DNA of 64,000 nt from assembly GCA_026126025.1 (NCBI GenBank), contig JAHCJZ010000008.1:62001-126000 (forward strand). Reading direction: 5' to 3'. This stretch comes from Bauldia sp. (GTDB lineage: Bacteria; Pseudomonadota; Alphaproteobacteria; Rhizobiales; Kaistiaceae). Position numbers and translations under genes: made by a program. Position 1 is the stretch's first letter. The number at the start of each line of letters is the position of its first letter. The notes beneath the pieces are model-generated. The model was not told the DNA's origin and searched no databases. It saw only the letters and a program-made list of their open reading frames with translations. Below are positions 16,051 through 24,239 of this stretch, in pieces.

Positions 16051-17814
16051 ATGAGACATGGCAGGCACTTTGGAAGGCTCAGCATTGCCGGGCTCCTGCT
16101 CGCCTCGGCGGCCGTGCCGGCACTGGCGGAATCGCCTGTGACGTTCGATCGGCTGTCGAATCCGGAGCCGGAGAACTGGTTGACGGCCCACGGCACGTAC
16201 GACCAGTGGCGCCATTCGGCGCTCACCGAGTTGACGCCGGAGAATGTCGGCGGGCTCCGTCTCGCCTTCGCCGCGCCGCTCGGGGCACCCGTCGGCACCT
16301 TCGGCAACGAAACCGTGCCGCTGGTCGACGACGGTTTCCTCTACATCACCAACGCAACGTCGCAGGTGTTCAAGTTCAACGTCCAGGGCAACCTCGCCCA
16401 GCAGGTCTGGTCGTTCGATCCCGAAATGAACATGACCGACGCCCACGCTGCCTTCCTGGTGGTGAACCGGGGCGTGGCGCTCAACGGTGACCTCGCGATC
16501 CTCAACACCACGACCGGCCGGGTGATCGCGCTCGATCGCAACAGCGGCGAGCCGGTGTGGGACCTTCAGGTGGCGATCCCGCAGGCAGAATCGTTCACCG
16601 CGCAGCCGCTCGCCCTTCGCGACATGGTGCTCGTCGCCAACGCCCGCGGCGATATCGGCGGCCGCGGCTGGGCGGCAGCGCTCAATGCGGAAACCGGGGA
16701 CGAGGTCTGGCGCTTCCACATGATCCCGGGCCCGGGCGAGCCCGGCCACGAAACTTGGCCGGCCGACAGCGATGCCTGGCAGACCGGCGGCGCCTCGATC
16801 TGGACGCAGCCGAGCTACGACATCGAAACCAACATGCTCTATTACGGCACGTCCAATGCCGCGCCGGCCTATGATCCGGCCTACCGGCCCGGCGACAACC
16901 TCTACACCTCGTCCACCGTGGCGCTCGACGCCGACACCGGTGAGCTGCGCTGGTATTTCCAGTATGTGCCCAACGAAGGCTTCGAGTGGGACGAGATCAC
17001 GCCGAACATCCTGCTCGACACCGAGATCGGCGGCGCGACGCGCCAGGTGATGGCGCACCACTCGACCCGCAACGGCTATTTCTACGTCTTCGATCGCCTG
17101 ACGGGCGAGTTCCTCTTTGCCCAGCCCAACGCCGAAAGCGTCAACTGGACTGCCGGTCTCGACCCGAAGACCGGGCAGCCGGTCGAATACGATCCCGACT
17201 CCGACTTCCAGTCCTATGATGGGCTCAACTCGCTGCGCGGCGGGGCGACCCGGTCGGGCTGCGCGGCGGCTTCGCAATGGGGCGGGCAGACCTACATCCC
17301 CGACCTCAACCGGATCTATTCCACCGTCACCGACAGCTGCTTCACCCGCGCGGCCGCTGCGCCGAACTATGACGAGCAGCCCTACGTCTTCGGCCAGATC
17401 GTCTTTGCCAACCCCGAGGGCGATTTCGCCGCCGGCTTCGCCGAGGCGGCGCGGCCGGGCCAAGGTGCGCCAGTGCCGGACGACATGCTGCGCACCACGG
17501 TCGGCCCGCATCTGACCGCGACGGACGCGTCGACCGGCGAGATCGTCGCCGCGGTTCCAGTGCAGGCGGCGGCGGTGGCGAGCGGCACACTCTCCACCAC
17601 CACGGGCCTCGTCTTCACGGCGTTCGGTAATGGCTGGGTTCGGGCGTTCGACGCGGAATCTCTCGCCACGTTGTGGGAGATCAATGTCGGCACGCCGTTC
17701 AAGGCGCCACCGATCACCTACGCGGTGAACGGCAAGCAGTATATCGCCATCGCCGGCGGCGCCTCGGGCAGCCTCGTCAACGAGACGGCGATGCTCTGGG
17801 TGTTCTCGCTGTGA
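16051..17814 (+). CDS. periplasmic PQQ-dependent dehydrogenase-like beta-propeller protein, paralogue 1
   Basis: A 587-residue protein with a signal peptide cleaved after A-L-A-E. It has the eight-bladed quinoprotein pattern with W-motifs (A-L-D-x-x-S-G-E-x-V-W, L-N-A-E-T-G-D-E-V-W-R). Active-site landmarks of methanol/ethanol dehydrogenases are present: G-E-P-G-H-E-T-W, Y-G-T-S-N-A-A-P and T-R-N-G-Y-F-Y. Two departures are visible: the vicinal Cys pair before V-N-R-G is absent, and W-D-Y-D is replaced by F-E-W-D. Only two Cys occur in the mature chain (R-S-G-C and D-S-C-F). The ATG at 16051 follows GGGAAGGACC. No cytochrome c or pqq gene is nearby. The substrate is unknown. Confidence 0.85.
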   Translation: MRHGRHFGRLSIAGLLLASAAVPALAESPVTFDRLSNPEPENWLTAHGTYDQWRHSALTELTPENVGGLRLAFAAPLGAPVGTFGNETVPLVDDGFLYITNATSQVFKFNVQGNLAQQVWSFDPEMNMTDAHAAFLVVNRGVALNGDLAILNTTTGRVIALDRNSGEPVWDLQVAIPQAESFTAQPLALRDMVLVANARGDIGGRGWAAALNAETGDEVWRFHMIPGPGEPGHETWPADSDAWQTGGASIWTQPSYDIETNMLYYGTSNAAPAYDPAYRPGDNLYTSSTVALDADTGELRWYFQYVPNEGFEWDEITPNILLDTEIGGATRQVMAHHSTRNGYFYVFDRLTGEFLFAQPNAESVNWTAGLDPKTGQPVEYDPDSDFQSYDGLNSLRGGATRSGCAAASQWGGQTYIPDLNRIYSTVTDSCFTRAAAAPNYDEQPYVFGQIVFANPEGDFAAGFAEAARPGQGAPVPDDMLRTTVGPHLTATDASTGEIVAAVPVQAAAVASGTLSTTTGLVFTAFGNGWVRAFDAESLATLWEINVGTPFKAPPITYAVNGKQYIAIAGGASGSLVNETAMLWVFSL

Positions 17815-17826
17815 CGTGAAAATGCG

Positions 17827-17852
17827 GGCGGGCGGGAGAAATCCCGTCCGCC
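17827..17852 (+). terminator. hairpin after PQQ gene 1
   Basis: GC-rich stem GGCGGGCGGGA opposite TCCCGTCCGCC with a GAAA loop, 12 bases after the stop. No T-run follows, so it may stabilise the transcript end or give weak termination. Confidence 0.5.
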
Positions 17853-17900
17853 ACCCTATTCGGCGCGCGCCGCATCGCGTCTCTCGCCTGGGCGCGCTCC

Positions 17901-17945
17901 ACCCAAATTTTGGGGTTCTTCCAGCCCGCCGGTCAGGTCTAGTTT
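17901..17945 (+). promoter_or_regulatory. activator palindrome and putative promoter of PQQ gene 2
   Basis: ACCCAAATTTTGGGGT (17901-17916), one arm base different from the gene 1 copy, followed after exactly 23 bases by TAGTTT (17940-17945). TTCTTCC and CAGGTCTAG flanks are conserved with gene 1. Confidence 0.65.
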
Positions 17946-18108
17946 GTCAACGTCCGTTGCGGCGGACGTTGATCGAAGTCGACCGGAAGACGCGACGCGC
18001 GCGGGAATCGACCGCAAGCGCCGATCATCTGCACGATGACATAGGAGCCTGCGCAACCGCGTCCCGATCCGGCCCAACAAAGCTCAGAAAAATGAGGGAG
18101 GAAGGACA

Positions 18109-19836
18109 ATGAGAAGCAGGACTCAATTCAGGCGGCTCGGCATTGCCGGGCTGCTGCTCGCGTCCGCGGCGCTGCCGGCGCTGGCGGAATCCCCGGTGAC
18201 GTTCGAGCGGATGAGCAATCCCGAGCCGGAGAACTGGCTCACCGCGCACGGCACCTACAACCAGTGGCGCCATTCGCTGCTCGACGAGATCACGCCGGAG
18301 AATGTCGGCGGGCTCCGGCTCGCCTTCGCCACGCCGCTCGGCGTTTCGCCGGGGAATTTCGGCGGCAATGAAACCGTTCCCCTCGTGGACGACGGCAACA
18401 TGTACGTCACCAACACCGCGTCGGAGGTGTTCAAGTTCAACGTCCAGGGCAACCTGGCGCAGCGGGTGTGGGCCTATGATCCCGAGGAAGATCTCGGCGA
18501 ATGGTGGCTGACCACGAATCGCGGCGTTGCCCTCAACGGCGATCTCGCAATCATCAACACGCCGAACGGACGGGTGATCGCGCTCGACCGCGACAGCGGC
18601 GAGGCGGTCTACGACTTCCAGATGGCGATCTGGCTGGCCGAAGGCTTCTCGACCCAGCCGCTGGCACTGCGCGACATGGTGATCGTCGGAAACGCGAGGG
18701 GCGACTTCGCCGGCCGTGGCTGGGCGGCCTCGCTCGACGCGGCAACCGGCGACGAAATCTGGCGCTTCTATCTGGTGCCCGGCCCCGGCGAGCCTGGCCA
18801 CGAAACCTGGCCGGCCGATACCGAGGCGTGGCAGACCGGCGGCGCCTCGATCTGGTCGCAGCCGAGCTATGACGTGGAGACCAACCTCCTCTATTTCGGC
18901 ACATCCAACGCCGCGCCGGCCTACGATCCCGCCTATCGCCCGGGCGACAATCTCTACACCTCGTCGACCGTGGTGCTCGACGCCGACACCGGCGAGCTCC
19001 AGTGGTACTTCCAATACGTGCCGAACGAGGGCTTCGAGTGGGACGAGATCACGCCGAATATCCTGGTCGACACCGAGATCAACGGGGAGATGCGCCAGGT
19101 GATGGCGCATCACTCGACCCGCAACGGGTACTTCTACGTTCTCGACCGCACGACCGGCGAGTTCGTCTTCGCCCAGCCCAACGCCAACAGCGTCAACTGG
19201 ACCGCGGGACTCGACCCGAAGACCGGTCTGCCGGTCGAGTACGACCCCGATTCCGACTTCCAGTCCTATGACGGGCTCAACTCGCTGCGCGGCGGCGCGA
19301 CCCGTTCGGGCTGTGCGGCAGCCGCGCAGTGGGGCGGCCAGACCTACAATCCCGACCTCAACCGGGTGTACTCCCTGATCTCCGACAGCTGCTTCACCCG
19401 GGCGGCCGCCGCTCCGAACTATGACGAGCAGCCGTACGAGTTCGGCGGGTTCGGCCAGCCCGATCCGGGCTGGCGGCGGAGCGCGCCGGGCGAGCCGGTC
19501 CCTGACGACATGCTGCGTACCGTCGTCGGGCCGCATCTGACCGCGGTCGACGTCTCGACCGGCGAGACGGTCGCCGCGGTGGCGGTGCGGAACTCGACGC
19601 CCGCGGGCGGCACGCTCGGCACGACGACCGGCGTCATCTTCGTCGGCTATGGCGACGGCTGGGTCCGGGCGCATCACGCCGAAACCCTCGAGACGCTCTG
19701 GGAGATGAACGTCGGCACTGCGTTCAAGGCGCCGCCGATCACCTATGCGGTGGACGGCAAGCAGTACGTCGCCATTGGGGGCACGAGCCCGGGAAGCCAG
19801 GGCGAGCTCGCAATGCTGTGGGTGTTCTCGCTCTGA
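18109..19836 (+). CDS. periplasmic PQQ-dependent dehydrogenase-like beta-propeller protein, paralogue 2
   Basis: A 575-residue paralogue with the same signal peptide, blade pattern and active-site blocks as its neighbours (G-E-P-G-H-E-T-W, F-G-T-S-N-A-A-P, G-F-E-W-D-E, T-R-N-G-Y-F-Y) and the same two Cys. The vicinal Cys pair is replaced by W-W-L-T-T before N-R-G. It is slightly shorter near the D-E-Q-P-Y loop and at the C-terminus, where G-T-S-P-G-S-Q replaces G-G-A-S-G-S. The ATG follows GGGAGGAAGGAC. It has its own palindrome-containing promoter and downstream hairpin, so the three paralogues are probably separate transcription units. Confidence 0.85.
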   Translation: MRSRTQFRRLGIAGLLLASAALPALAESPVTFERMSNPEPENWLTAHGTYNQWRHSLLDEITPENVGGLRLAFATPLGVSPGNFGGNETVPLVDDGNMYVTNTASEVFKFNVQGNLAQRVWAYDPEEDLGEWWLTTNRGVALNGDLAIINTPNGRVIALDRDSGEAVYDFQMAIWLAEGFSTQPLALRDMVIVGNARGDFAGRGWAASLDAATGDEIWRFYLVPGPGEPGHETWPADTEAWQTGGASIWSQPSYDVETNLLYFGTSNAAPAYDPAYRPGDNLYTSSTVVLDADTGELQWYFQYVPNEGFEWDEITPNILVDTEINGEMRQVMAHHSTRNGYFYVLDRTTGEFVFAQPNANSVNWTAGLDPKTGLPVEYDPDSDFQSYDGLNSLRGGATRSGCAAAAQWGGQTYNPDLNRVYSLISDSCFTRAAAAPNYDEQPYEFGGFGQPDPGWRRSAPGEPVPDDMLRTVVGPHLTAVDVSTGETVAAVAVRNSTPAGGTLGTTTGVIFVGYGDGWVRAHHAETLETLWEMNVGTAFKAPPITYAVDGKQYVAIGGTSPGSQGELAMLWVFSL

Positions 19837-19847
19837 CGTGAACGCCC

Positions 19848-19879
19848 CTTGGCGGGGGAGCGCCCGCTCCCCCGCCAAG
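19848..19879 (+). terminator. strong hairpin after PQQ gene 2
   Basis: Perfect 13-bp stem CTTGGCGGGGGAG / CTCCCCCGCCAAG with a 6-base loop, 11 bases past the stop. No T-run follows. Confidence 0.6.
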
Positions 19880-19899
19880 CGAGCTGCGCTCGCCCAACC

Positions 19900-19943
19900 A
19901 CCCCAATGTTGGGGTACCGGCGCTGCCGGCGCGGGCGTACATC
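19900..19943 (+). promoter_or_regulatory. activator palindrome and putative promoter of PQQ gene 3
   Basis: ACCCCAATGTTGGGGT (19900-19915), perfect 7-base arms, then after 22 bases TACATC (19938-19943). The TTCTTCC flank of copies 1 and 2 is not conserved, which makes retention of the palindrome itself more telling. Confidence 0.65.
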
Positions 19944-20089
19944 AGCAGCCGCTGACGTGCGGGACGCGCGGCGGCAAATCGATCGAGGACCGTGGCGTTG
20001 CCGGCAGGCCGTCCGATGGACGCGTTCGCCTGCGCGGGATCGTGCGCGCCCCGTCGGAACAGAAGAAGCAACATCGAGGGAAGAATCAC

Positions 20090-21850
20090 ATGAGGGGCAG
20101 GAGAAGTTTCGGGACGCTCGGCATCGCCGGGATCCTGCTGGCGTCCGCCGCGATGCCGGCATTTGCGGAATCGCCGGTCACGTTCGAGCGCATGACCAAT
20201 CCCGAGCCGGAGAACTGGCTCACCGCGCATGGCACCTACAATCTGTGGCGCCATTCGCTGCTGACCGAGATCACGCCGGAGAATGTCGGCGGTCTCAGGC
20301 TCGCCTATGCGATGCCGCTCGGCAGCCCGCCGACCACGACCGGCCATTTCGGCACCGAGACGGTGCCGGTGGTCGACGACGGCAACATGTACCTCACCAA
20401 CGCGGCGGCGATGGTGTTCAAGTACAATGTCCAGAACGGCCTCGCGCAGCAGGTGTGGAGCTTCGACCCCGAGGTCGATCTCGACGGCGCCGATTATCGC
20501 GTCTGGGTCATGAACCGCGGCGTCGCCCTCAATGGCGACATCGCGATCCTCAACACCGCCGTCGGCCGGGTGATCGCGCTCGACCGCGCCAGCGGCCAGG
20601 TGCTGTGGGACGAGCAGCTCGCAATCCCGTTCGCGGAGGGCATGTCGACCCAGCCGCTCTCGATCCGCGATGCGGTGATCGTCTCCAATGCGCGCGGCGA
20701 CATGGGCGGCCGCGGCTGGACGGCGTCGGTGGACGCGGCGACCGGCGAGGAGAACTGGCGCTTCTACATGATCCCCGGGCCGGGCGAGCCGGGCCACGAG
20801 ACCTGGCCGGCCGACAGCGACGTGTGGATGACCGGCGGCGCCTCGATCTGGTCGCAGCCGAGCTACGATCCCGAGACCAACCTCCTCTACTACGGCACCT
20901 CGAACGCGGCGCCGGCCTTCGATCCGGCCTATCGTCCGGGCGACAACCTCTACACCTCGTCCACCGTGGTGCTCGACGCCGCGACCGGCGCGCTCCAGTG
21001 GTACTTCCAGTATGTGCCGAACGAAGGCTTCGAGTGGGACGAGATCACGCCGAACATCCTGGTCGACACCATGATCGGCGGCGAGACGCGCCAGGTGATG
21101 GCGCATCACTCGACCCGCAACGGCTATTTCTACGTCCTCGACGCGGCGACGGGCGAGTTCATCCTCGGCCAGCCCAACGCGCCGAGCGTCAACTGGACGG
21201 CGGGCCTCGACCCCAAGACCGGGCAGCCGGTCGAGTACGACCCCGATTCCGACTTCCAGTCCTATGACGGGCTCAACTCGCTACGCGGCGGGGCGACCCG
21301 GTCGGGCTGCGCGGCGGCATCGCAATGGGGTGGCCAGACCTACGTGCCGGAGCTCAACCGGATCTACACCACGGTCACCGACAGCTGCTTCACCCGCGCG
21401 GCGGCGGCGCCGAACTACGAGAACCAGCCCTACGGCTTCGGGCTCATCGTCGACGGCGTCTATGACGGCAGCCTTGCCAACATGCTGCGCGGCGGCGCCG
21501 GCAATCCGGTGCCTGACGAGATGATCCGCACCACGGTCGGCCCGCAGCTGACCGCGACGGACGTCTCGACCGGCGAGATCGTCGCGTCGGTGCCGGTGCA
21601 GGCGGCGGCGGTGGCGAGCGGCACGCTCTCCACCACCACCGGGCTCGTCTTCACCGGCTTCGGCAATGGCTGGGTCCGGGCGTTCGACGCGGAGACGCTC
21701 GACACGCTGTGGGAGATCAATGTCGGCACGCCGTTCAAGGCGCCGCCGATCAGCTTCGCAGTGAACGGCAAGCAGTACATCGCGATCGCCGGCGGCTCGG
21801 CCGGCAGCCTCGTCAACGAGACCGCGATGCTCTGGGTGTTCTCGCTCTGA
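20090..21850 (+). CDS. periplasmic PQQ-dependent dehydrogenase-like beta-propeller protein, paralogue 3
   Basis: A 586-residue paralogue closest in length to copy 1, with signal peptide cleaved after A-F-A-E and all shared blocks (H-E-T-W, G-T-S-N-A-A-P-A-F, G-F-E-W-D-E, T-R-N-G-Y-F-Y). The segment before N-R-G is Y-R-V-W-V-M, again without paired Cys. An insertion (S-P-P-T-T-T-G-H) sits in blade one. The ATG at 20090 is chosen because it opens the signal peptide; the longer frame from 19745 overlaps gene 2. Strong similarity of the three genes throughout points to tandem duplication followed by divergence. Confidence 0.85.
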   Translation: MRGRRSFGTLGIAGILLASAAMPAFAESPVTFERMTNPEPENWLTAHGTYNLWRHSLLTEITPENVGGLRLAYAMPLGSPPTTTGHFGTETVPVVDDGNMYLTNAAAMVFKYNVQNGLAQQVWSFDPEVDLDGADYRVWVMNRGVALNGDIAILNTAVGRVIALDRASGQVLWDEQLAIPFAEGMSTQPLSIRDAVIVSNARGDMGGRGWTASVDAATGEENWRFYMIPGPGEPGHETWPADSDVWMTGGASIWSQPSYDPETNLLYYGTSNAAPAFDPAYRPGDNLYTSSTVVLDAATGALQWYFQYVPNEGFEWDEITPNILVDTMIGGETRQVMAHHSTRNGYFYVLDAATGEFILGQPNAPSVNWTAGLDPKTGQPVEYDPDSDFQSYDGLNSLRGGATRSGCAAASQWGGQTYVPELNRIYTTVTDSCFTRAAAAPNYENQPYGFGLIVDGVYDGSLANMLRGGAGNPVPDEMIRTTVGPQLTATDVSTGEIVASVPVQAAAVASGTLSTTTGLVFTGFGNGWVRAFDAETLDTLWEINVGTPFKAPPISFAVNGKQYIAIAGGSAGSLVNETAMLWVFSL

Positions 21851-21853
21851 CGC

Positions 21854-21890
21854 AAATGGGGGAGGGGCTTCGCGCCCCTCTCCCTCATTT
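21854..21890 (+). terminator. hairpin terminator after PQQ gene 3
   Basis: AAATGGGGGAGGGGC pairs with GCCCCTCTCCCTCATTT across a TTCG loop, with small bulges. It ends in ATTT. Confidence 0.55.
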
Positions 21891-22006
21891 CAGGGCGGGC
21901 CGGGCTGTCGCGGCGTCAGTCGAAGTCGCCTCGCCGCCCTCCAGCGCATGCCGGCCGCTTCCGCGCCGGTCGTTGACGCTCGCACATTTCTGTACGATAT
22001 GGCGCC

Positions 22007-22213
22007 ATGCGACGGGAACGCCTCCTTGCCGCACTGCGGGACCTCGCGAGGGAGCGGCGCGTCGCGTTCATGGTGAACGAAGGCCGCGGCAAAGGCAGCC
22101 ACTATCGCGTGACGGTCGGGGACCGGACCACCACCATCAAGAGCGGGGACCTGTCGCCCCGCTACGTCGAATTGATCCTGAAGCAGCTGGGGCTGCCGAA
22201 GGACGCGGTCTGA
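22007..22213 (+). CDS. hicA: HicA-like toxin
   Basis: A 68-residue protein with the HicA double-stranded-RNA-binding-like fold pattern and the catalytic His in G-K-G-S-H-Y-R-V (residues 28-35). It ends in K-Q-L-G-L-P, a common HicA tail. HicA toxins cleave mRNA when not bound by HicB. The hicB-like gene follows after 14 bases, in the usual toxin-first order. Confidence 0.8.
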   Translation: MRRERLLAALRDLARERRVAFMVNEGRGKGSHYRVTVGDRTTTIKSGDLSPRYVELILKQLGLPKDAV

Positions 22214-22227
22214 ACAGGAGCTATGGC

Positions 22228-22653
22228 ATGCGCTATGCCTACCCGGTCCGTCTCGAAGCGCACGCGGATACGGTCATCGCCTTCCTCCCCGATTTCAGCG
22301 ACGCCGCGACGGAAGGCGCGACGCGCGCGGAGGCGATCGAGAACGCGGTCCAGCTCCTCGACGACGTCATCCTGTTCGAGCTCGAGGCGGGCAAGCCGTT
22401 GCCGAAGCCGTCCCCCCGCCGCGGGCGCGTCGTGGTGGCCGCGACGCCGAGCGTGGCCGCCAAGGCCGGGTTCATCCTCGCCTTTCGCGCCAGCGGGCTG
22501 TCGCGCGTGGCTCTGGGCAAGCGGCTCGGTCTTGCCGAGGGTGAGGTCCGCCGCATGCTCGACCCGATGCACGGGACCAGGCTCGACCGGCTCGACGCCG
22601 CGATGAAGGCGCTGGGCCGGCAACTCGTGATCGAGGTCACCGACGCGGCGTAG
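22228..22653 (+). CDS. hicB: HicB-like antitoxin
   Basis: A 141-residue protein with an N-terminal HicB partial RNase H-like fold (Y-P-V-R-L-E, A-F-L-P-D-F-S-D-A-A-T-E-G-A-T-R-A-E-A) and a C-terminal helix-turn-helix (S-G-L-S-R-V-A-L-G-K-R-L-G-L-A-E). It should neutralise HicA and repress the operon. ATG 22228 has ACAGGAG seven bases upstream; the longer frame from 21709 overlaps the PQQ gene and is not used. Confidence 0.8.
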   Translation: MRYAYPVRLEAHADTVIAFLPDFSDAATEGATRAEAIENAVQLLDDVILFELEAGKPLPKPSPRRGRVVVAATPSVAAKAGFILAFRASGLSRVALGKRLGLAEGEVRRMLDPMHGTRLDRLDAAMKALGRQLVIEVTDAA

Positions 22654-22959
22654 AGTCCCTGCTCGACCGCGAACGCCTCGCATTGCTTCGTCATTCCGTC
22701 GAAGGCCAGAACGGCGCTGACCTGAGGCTGCAGCCGCCACGACTCCGCGAGCGGCCTTCGCCGGCATCGCTTTACTGATTCTGGTGCTGAAGCCGCTCGC
22801 GGCGATTTGAACGGGCGCGCGCGGTCGAGCCTCCGCCGGCGCTTCCGGGGCCGGAACGATTCACCAGGGGCGGCGTTGCCGCCAGCGCGGGGTGCGGGCC
22901 GATCTTCCCCCGCTCACGGGAGCTGAGATCCCGGGGGGCCGGTGACGGAGGAAATCACA
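22654..22959. other. intergenic region with decayed repeat
   Basis: About 300 bases between hicB and the first DUF1344 gene. TCGTCATTCCGTCGAAGGCC near 22688 and CGGCCTTCGCCGG near 22752 look like degenerate arms of the GTCATTCCGGCGAAGG repeat. GGAGGAAA at 22947-22954 is the ribosome site of the next gene. No gene is supported. Confidence 0.5.
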
Positions 22960-23328
22960 ATGCGCAAACGGCATGTGGTCCCAGCGCTTGCTGCCGCGGC
23001 CTTGCTGGCCAGTGCAACCGCCGTGCTGGCGATCGACGCCACCGCCCGGGTCACCTTCATCGACCGCGAGGCCGGCGTCGTCCATCTCAACAATGGCGAC
23101 TCGGTCATCGCGCCGGCGGACTTCGATCTCGACTCGCTGCGGGTCGCGATGACGGTCCAGGTCACCTATGACGAGACCTCGGGCGAGGCGCCCTACGCTG
23201 CGACCGCGATGGCGATCGTGGACGCGCCGGCGGCCGCCCCGGCCGATGACGGCGCGGCGGCGGGCGAAGCTCCCGCCGACGATGCCGCGGCCGATGACGG
23301 CGACGACGAAGACAACGACGGCATGTAG
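22960..23328 (+). CDS. DUF1344 secreted protein, copy 1
   Basis: A 122-residue protein with a signal peptide cleaved after V-L-A-I-D. The domain has the DUF1344 pattern A-R-V-T-F-I-D-R-E-A-G-V-V-H-L-N-N-G-D then A-P-A-D-F-D-L-D-S-L-R-V-A-M-T-V-Q-V, a small beta-barrel-like fold typical of Hyphomicrobiales. The C-terminal 40 residues are Ala/Asp-rich and acidic. The biochemical role is unknown. The second copy follows 98 bases later. Confidence 0.8.
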   Translation: MRKRHVVPALAAAALLASATAVLAIDATARVTFIDREAGVVHLNNGDSVIAPADFDLDSLRVAMTVQVTYDETSGEAPYAATAMAIVDAPAAAPADDGAAAGEAPADDAAADDGDDEDNDGM

Positions 23329-23426
23329 CCGCCCGCTCCCTTCGGGAGAGCGGCAGCCCTCCCGAAGCCTGTTCAGCCCGGAGGCCTTGCGCCTTCGTCC
23401 TTCAACATGACTGGGAGAAACCGACG

Positions 23427-23837
23427 ATGAGAAAATCACTGCTGGCGCCCATCGCAACGGCGCTGTTGCTCGCCACCACCACCGCCGCGCTTGCGATCGA
23501 CGTCACCTCGACGGTGCGTCACGTCAACGTGGACGAGCGGATCATCCTCCTCGCCAATGGCGACAAGGTCATCGTGCCGGAGGATTTCGACATCAGCACG
23601 CTCGCCCCGGCGATCGTGGTCGAGGTCAGCTACGACAACACCGGCGAGGGGCCGTATCAGGCGACCTCGATCTCCGTGGTCCCGCCGCCCGCGCCGCAGC
23701 CGGCCGCCGGTGACGGCGCCGCGAACGAGCCCTCCGCCGAGGAGGCCGCGGAGGATGTCGAGGATGCGCGCGACAGCGACGCCGGTGAGCCCGGCGATCC
23801 CGACGCCGAACTGGACTCGGAAGAAGCCGGCGGCTAG
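23427..23837 (+). CDS. DUF1344 secreted protein, copy 2
   Basis: A 136-residue paralogue of the preceding gene: signal peptide, T-V-R-H-V-N-V-D-E-R-I-I-L-L-A-N-G-D, and V-P-E-D-F-D-I-S-T-L-A-P. The tail is acidic (Glu/Asp/Ala). A GGGAGAAA ribosome site precedes the ATG. Tandem duplication with divergence of the tail is likely. Confidence 0.8.
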   Translation: MRKSLLAPIATALLLATTTAALAIDVTSTVRHVNVDERIILLANGDKVIVPEDFDISTLAPAIVVEVSYDNTGEGPYQATSISVVPPPAPQPAAGDGAANEPSAEEAAEDVEDARDSDAGEPGDPDAELDSEEAGG

Positions 23838-23852
23838 CCCGTCACCCCTTGC

Positions 23853-23882
23853 GGCTCCCTCCCCCCTTGTGGGGAGGGAGCC
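23853..23882 (+). terminator. hairpin after the DUF1344 pair
   Basis: Perfect 12-bp stem GGCTCCCTCCCC / GGGGAGGGAGCC with a CCTTGT loop. The sequence belongs to a dispersed CTTGCGGCTCCCTCC repeat family also present near 32633 and 46419. Confidence 0.6.
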
Positions 23883-23977
23883 GTGGGGGCGCCTCTGCGA
23901 TCCCGTGCAACGGTCCCGCATGTGGGATGAATTTGTCTGTCGGCCTGCGCTCGAAAGCGAGGGAACTGTAGGGGAAA

Positions 23978-24052
<75 letters not shown>

Positions 24053-24239
24053 GCGCGGCCGGGCATGCCCGGCGCGTCCGCGGCATATACAGGCTGGCGG
24101 AAAGCCGTTCAAGCTGGACGGTACGGGCTGCAACCTTGCAACCTTGCGGCCGATGAGCGGATTGCTGCCGGAGAGATGAGTCGCGGAAAGCGCGCTCCAC
24201 CGTCGGCCGAGGGTTCGGACACCCGGCGCGGCGGAGCCA

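Noticed and set aside
16000-21800. Very long minus-strand open frames opposite the PQQ genes (up to 617 codons)
   Set aside because: They mirror the plus-strand genes codon for codon, have Arg/Ala/Val/Gly-rich translations with no motif and recur identically because the genes are paralogues. They are shadows of GC-rich coding DNA.
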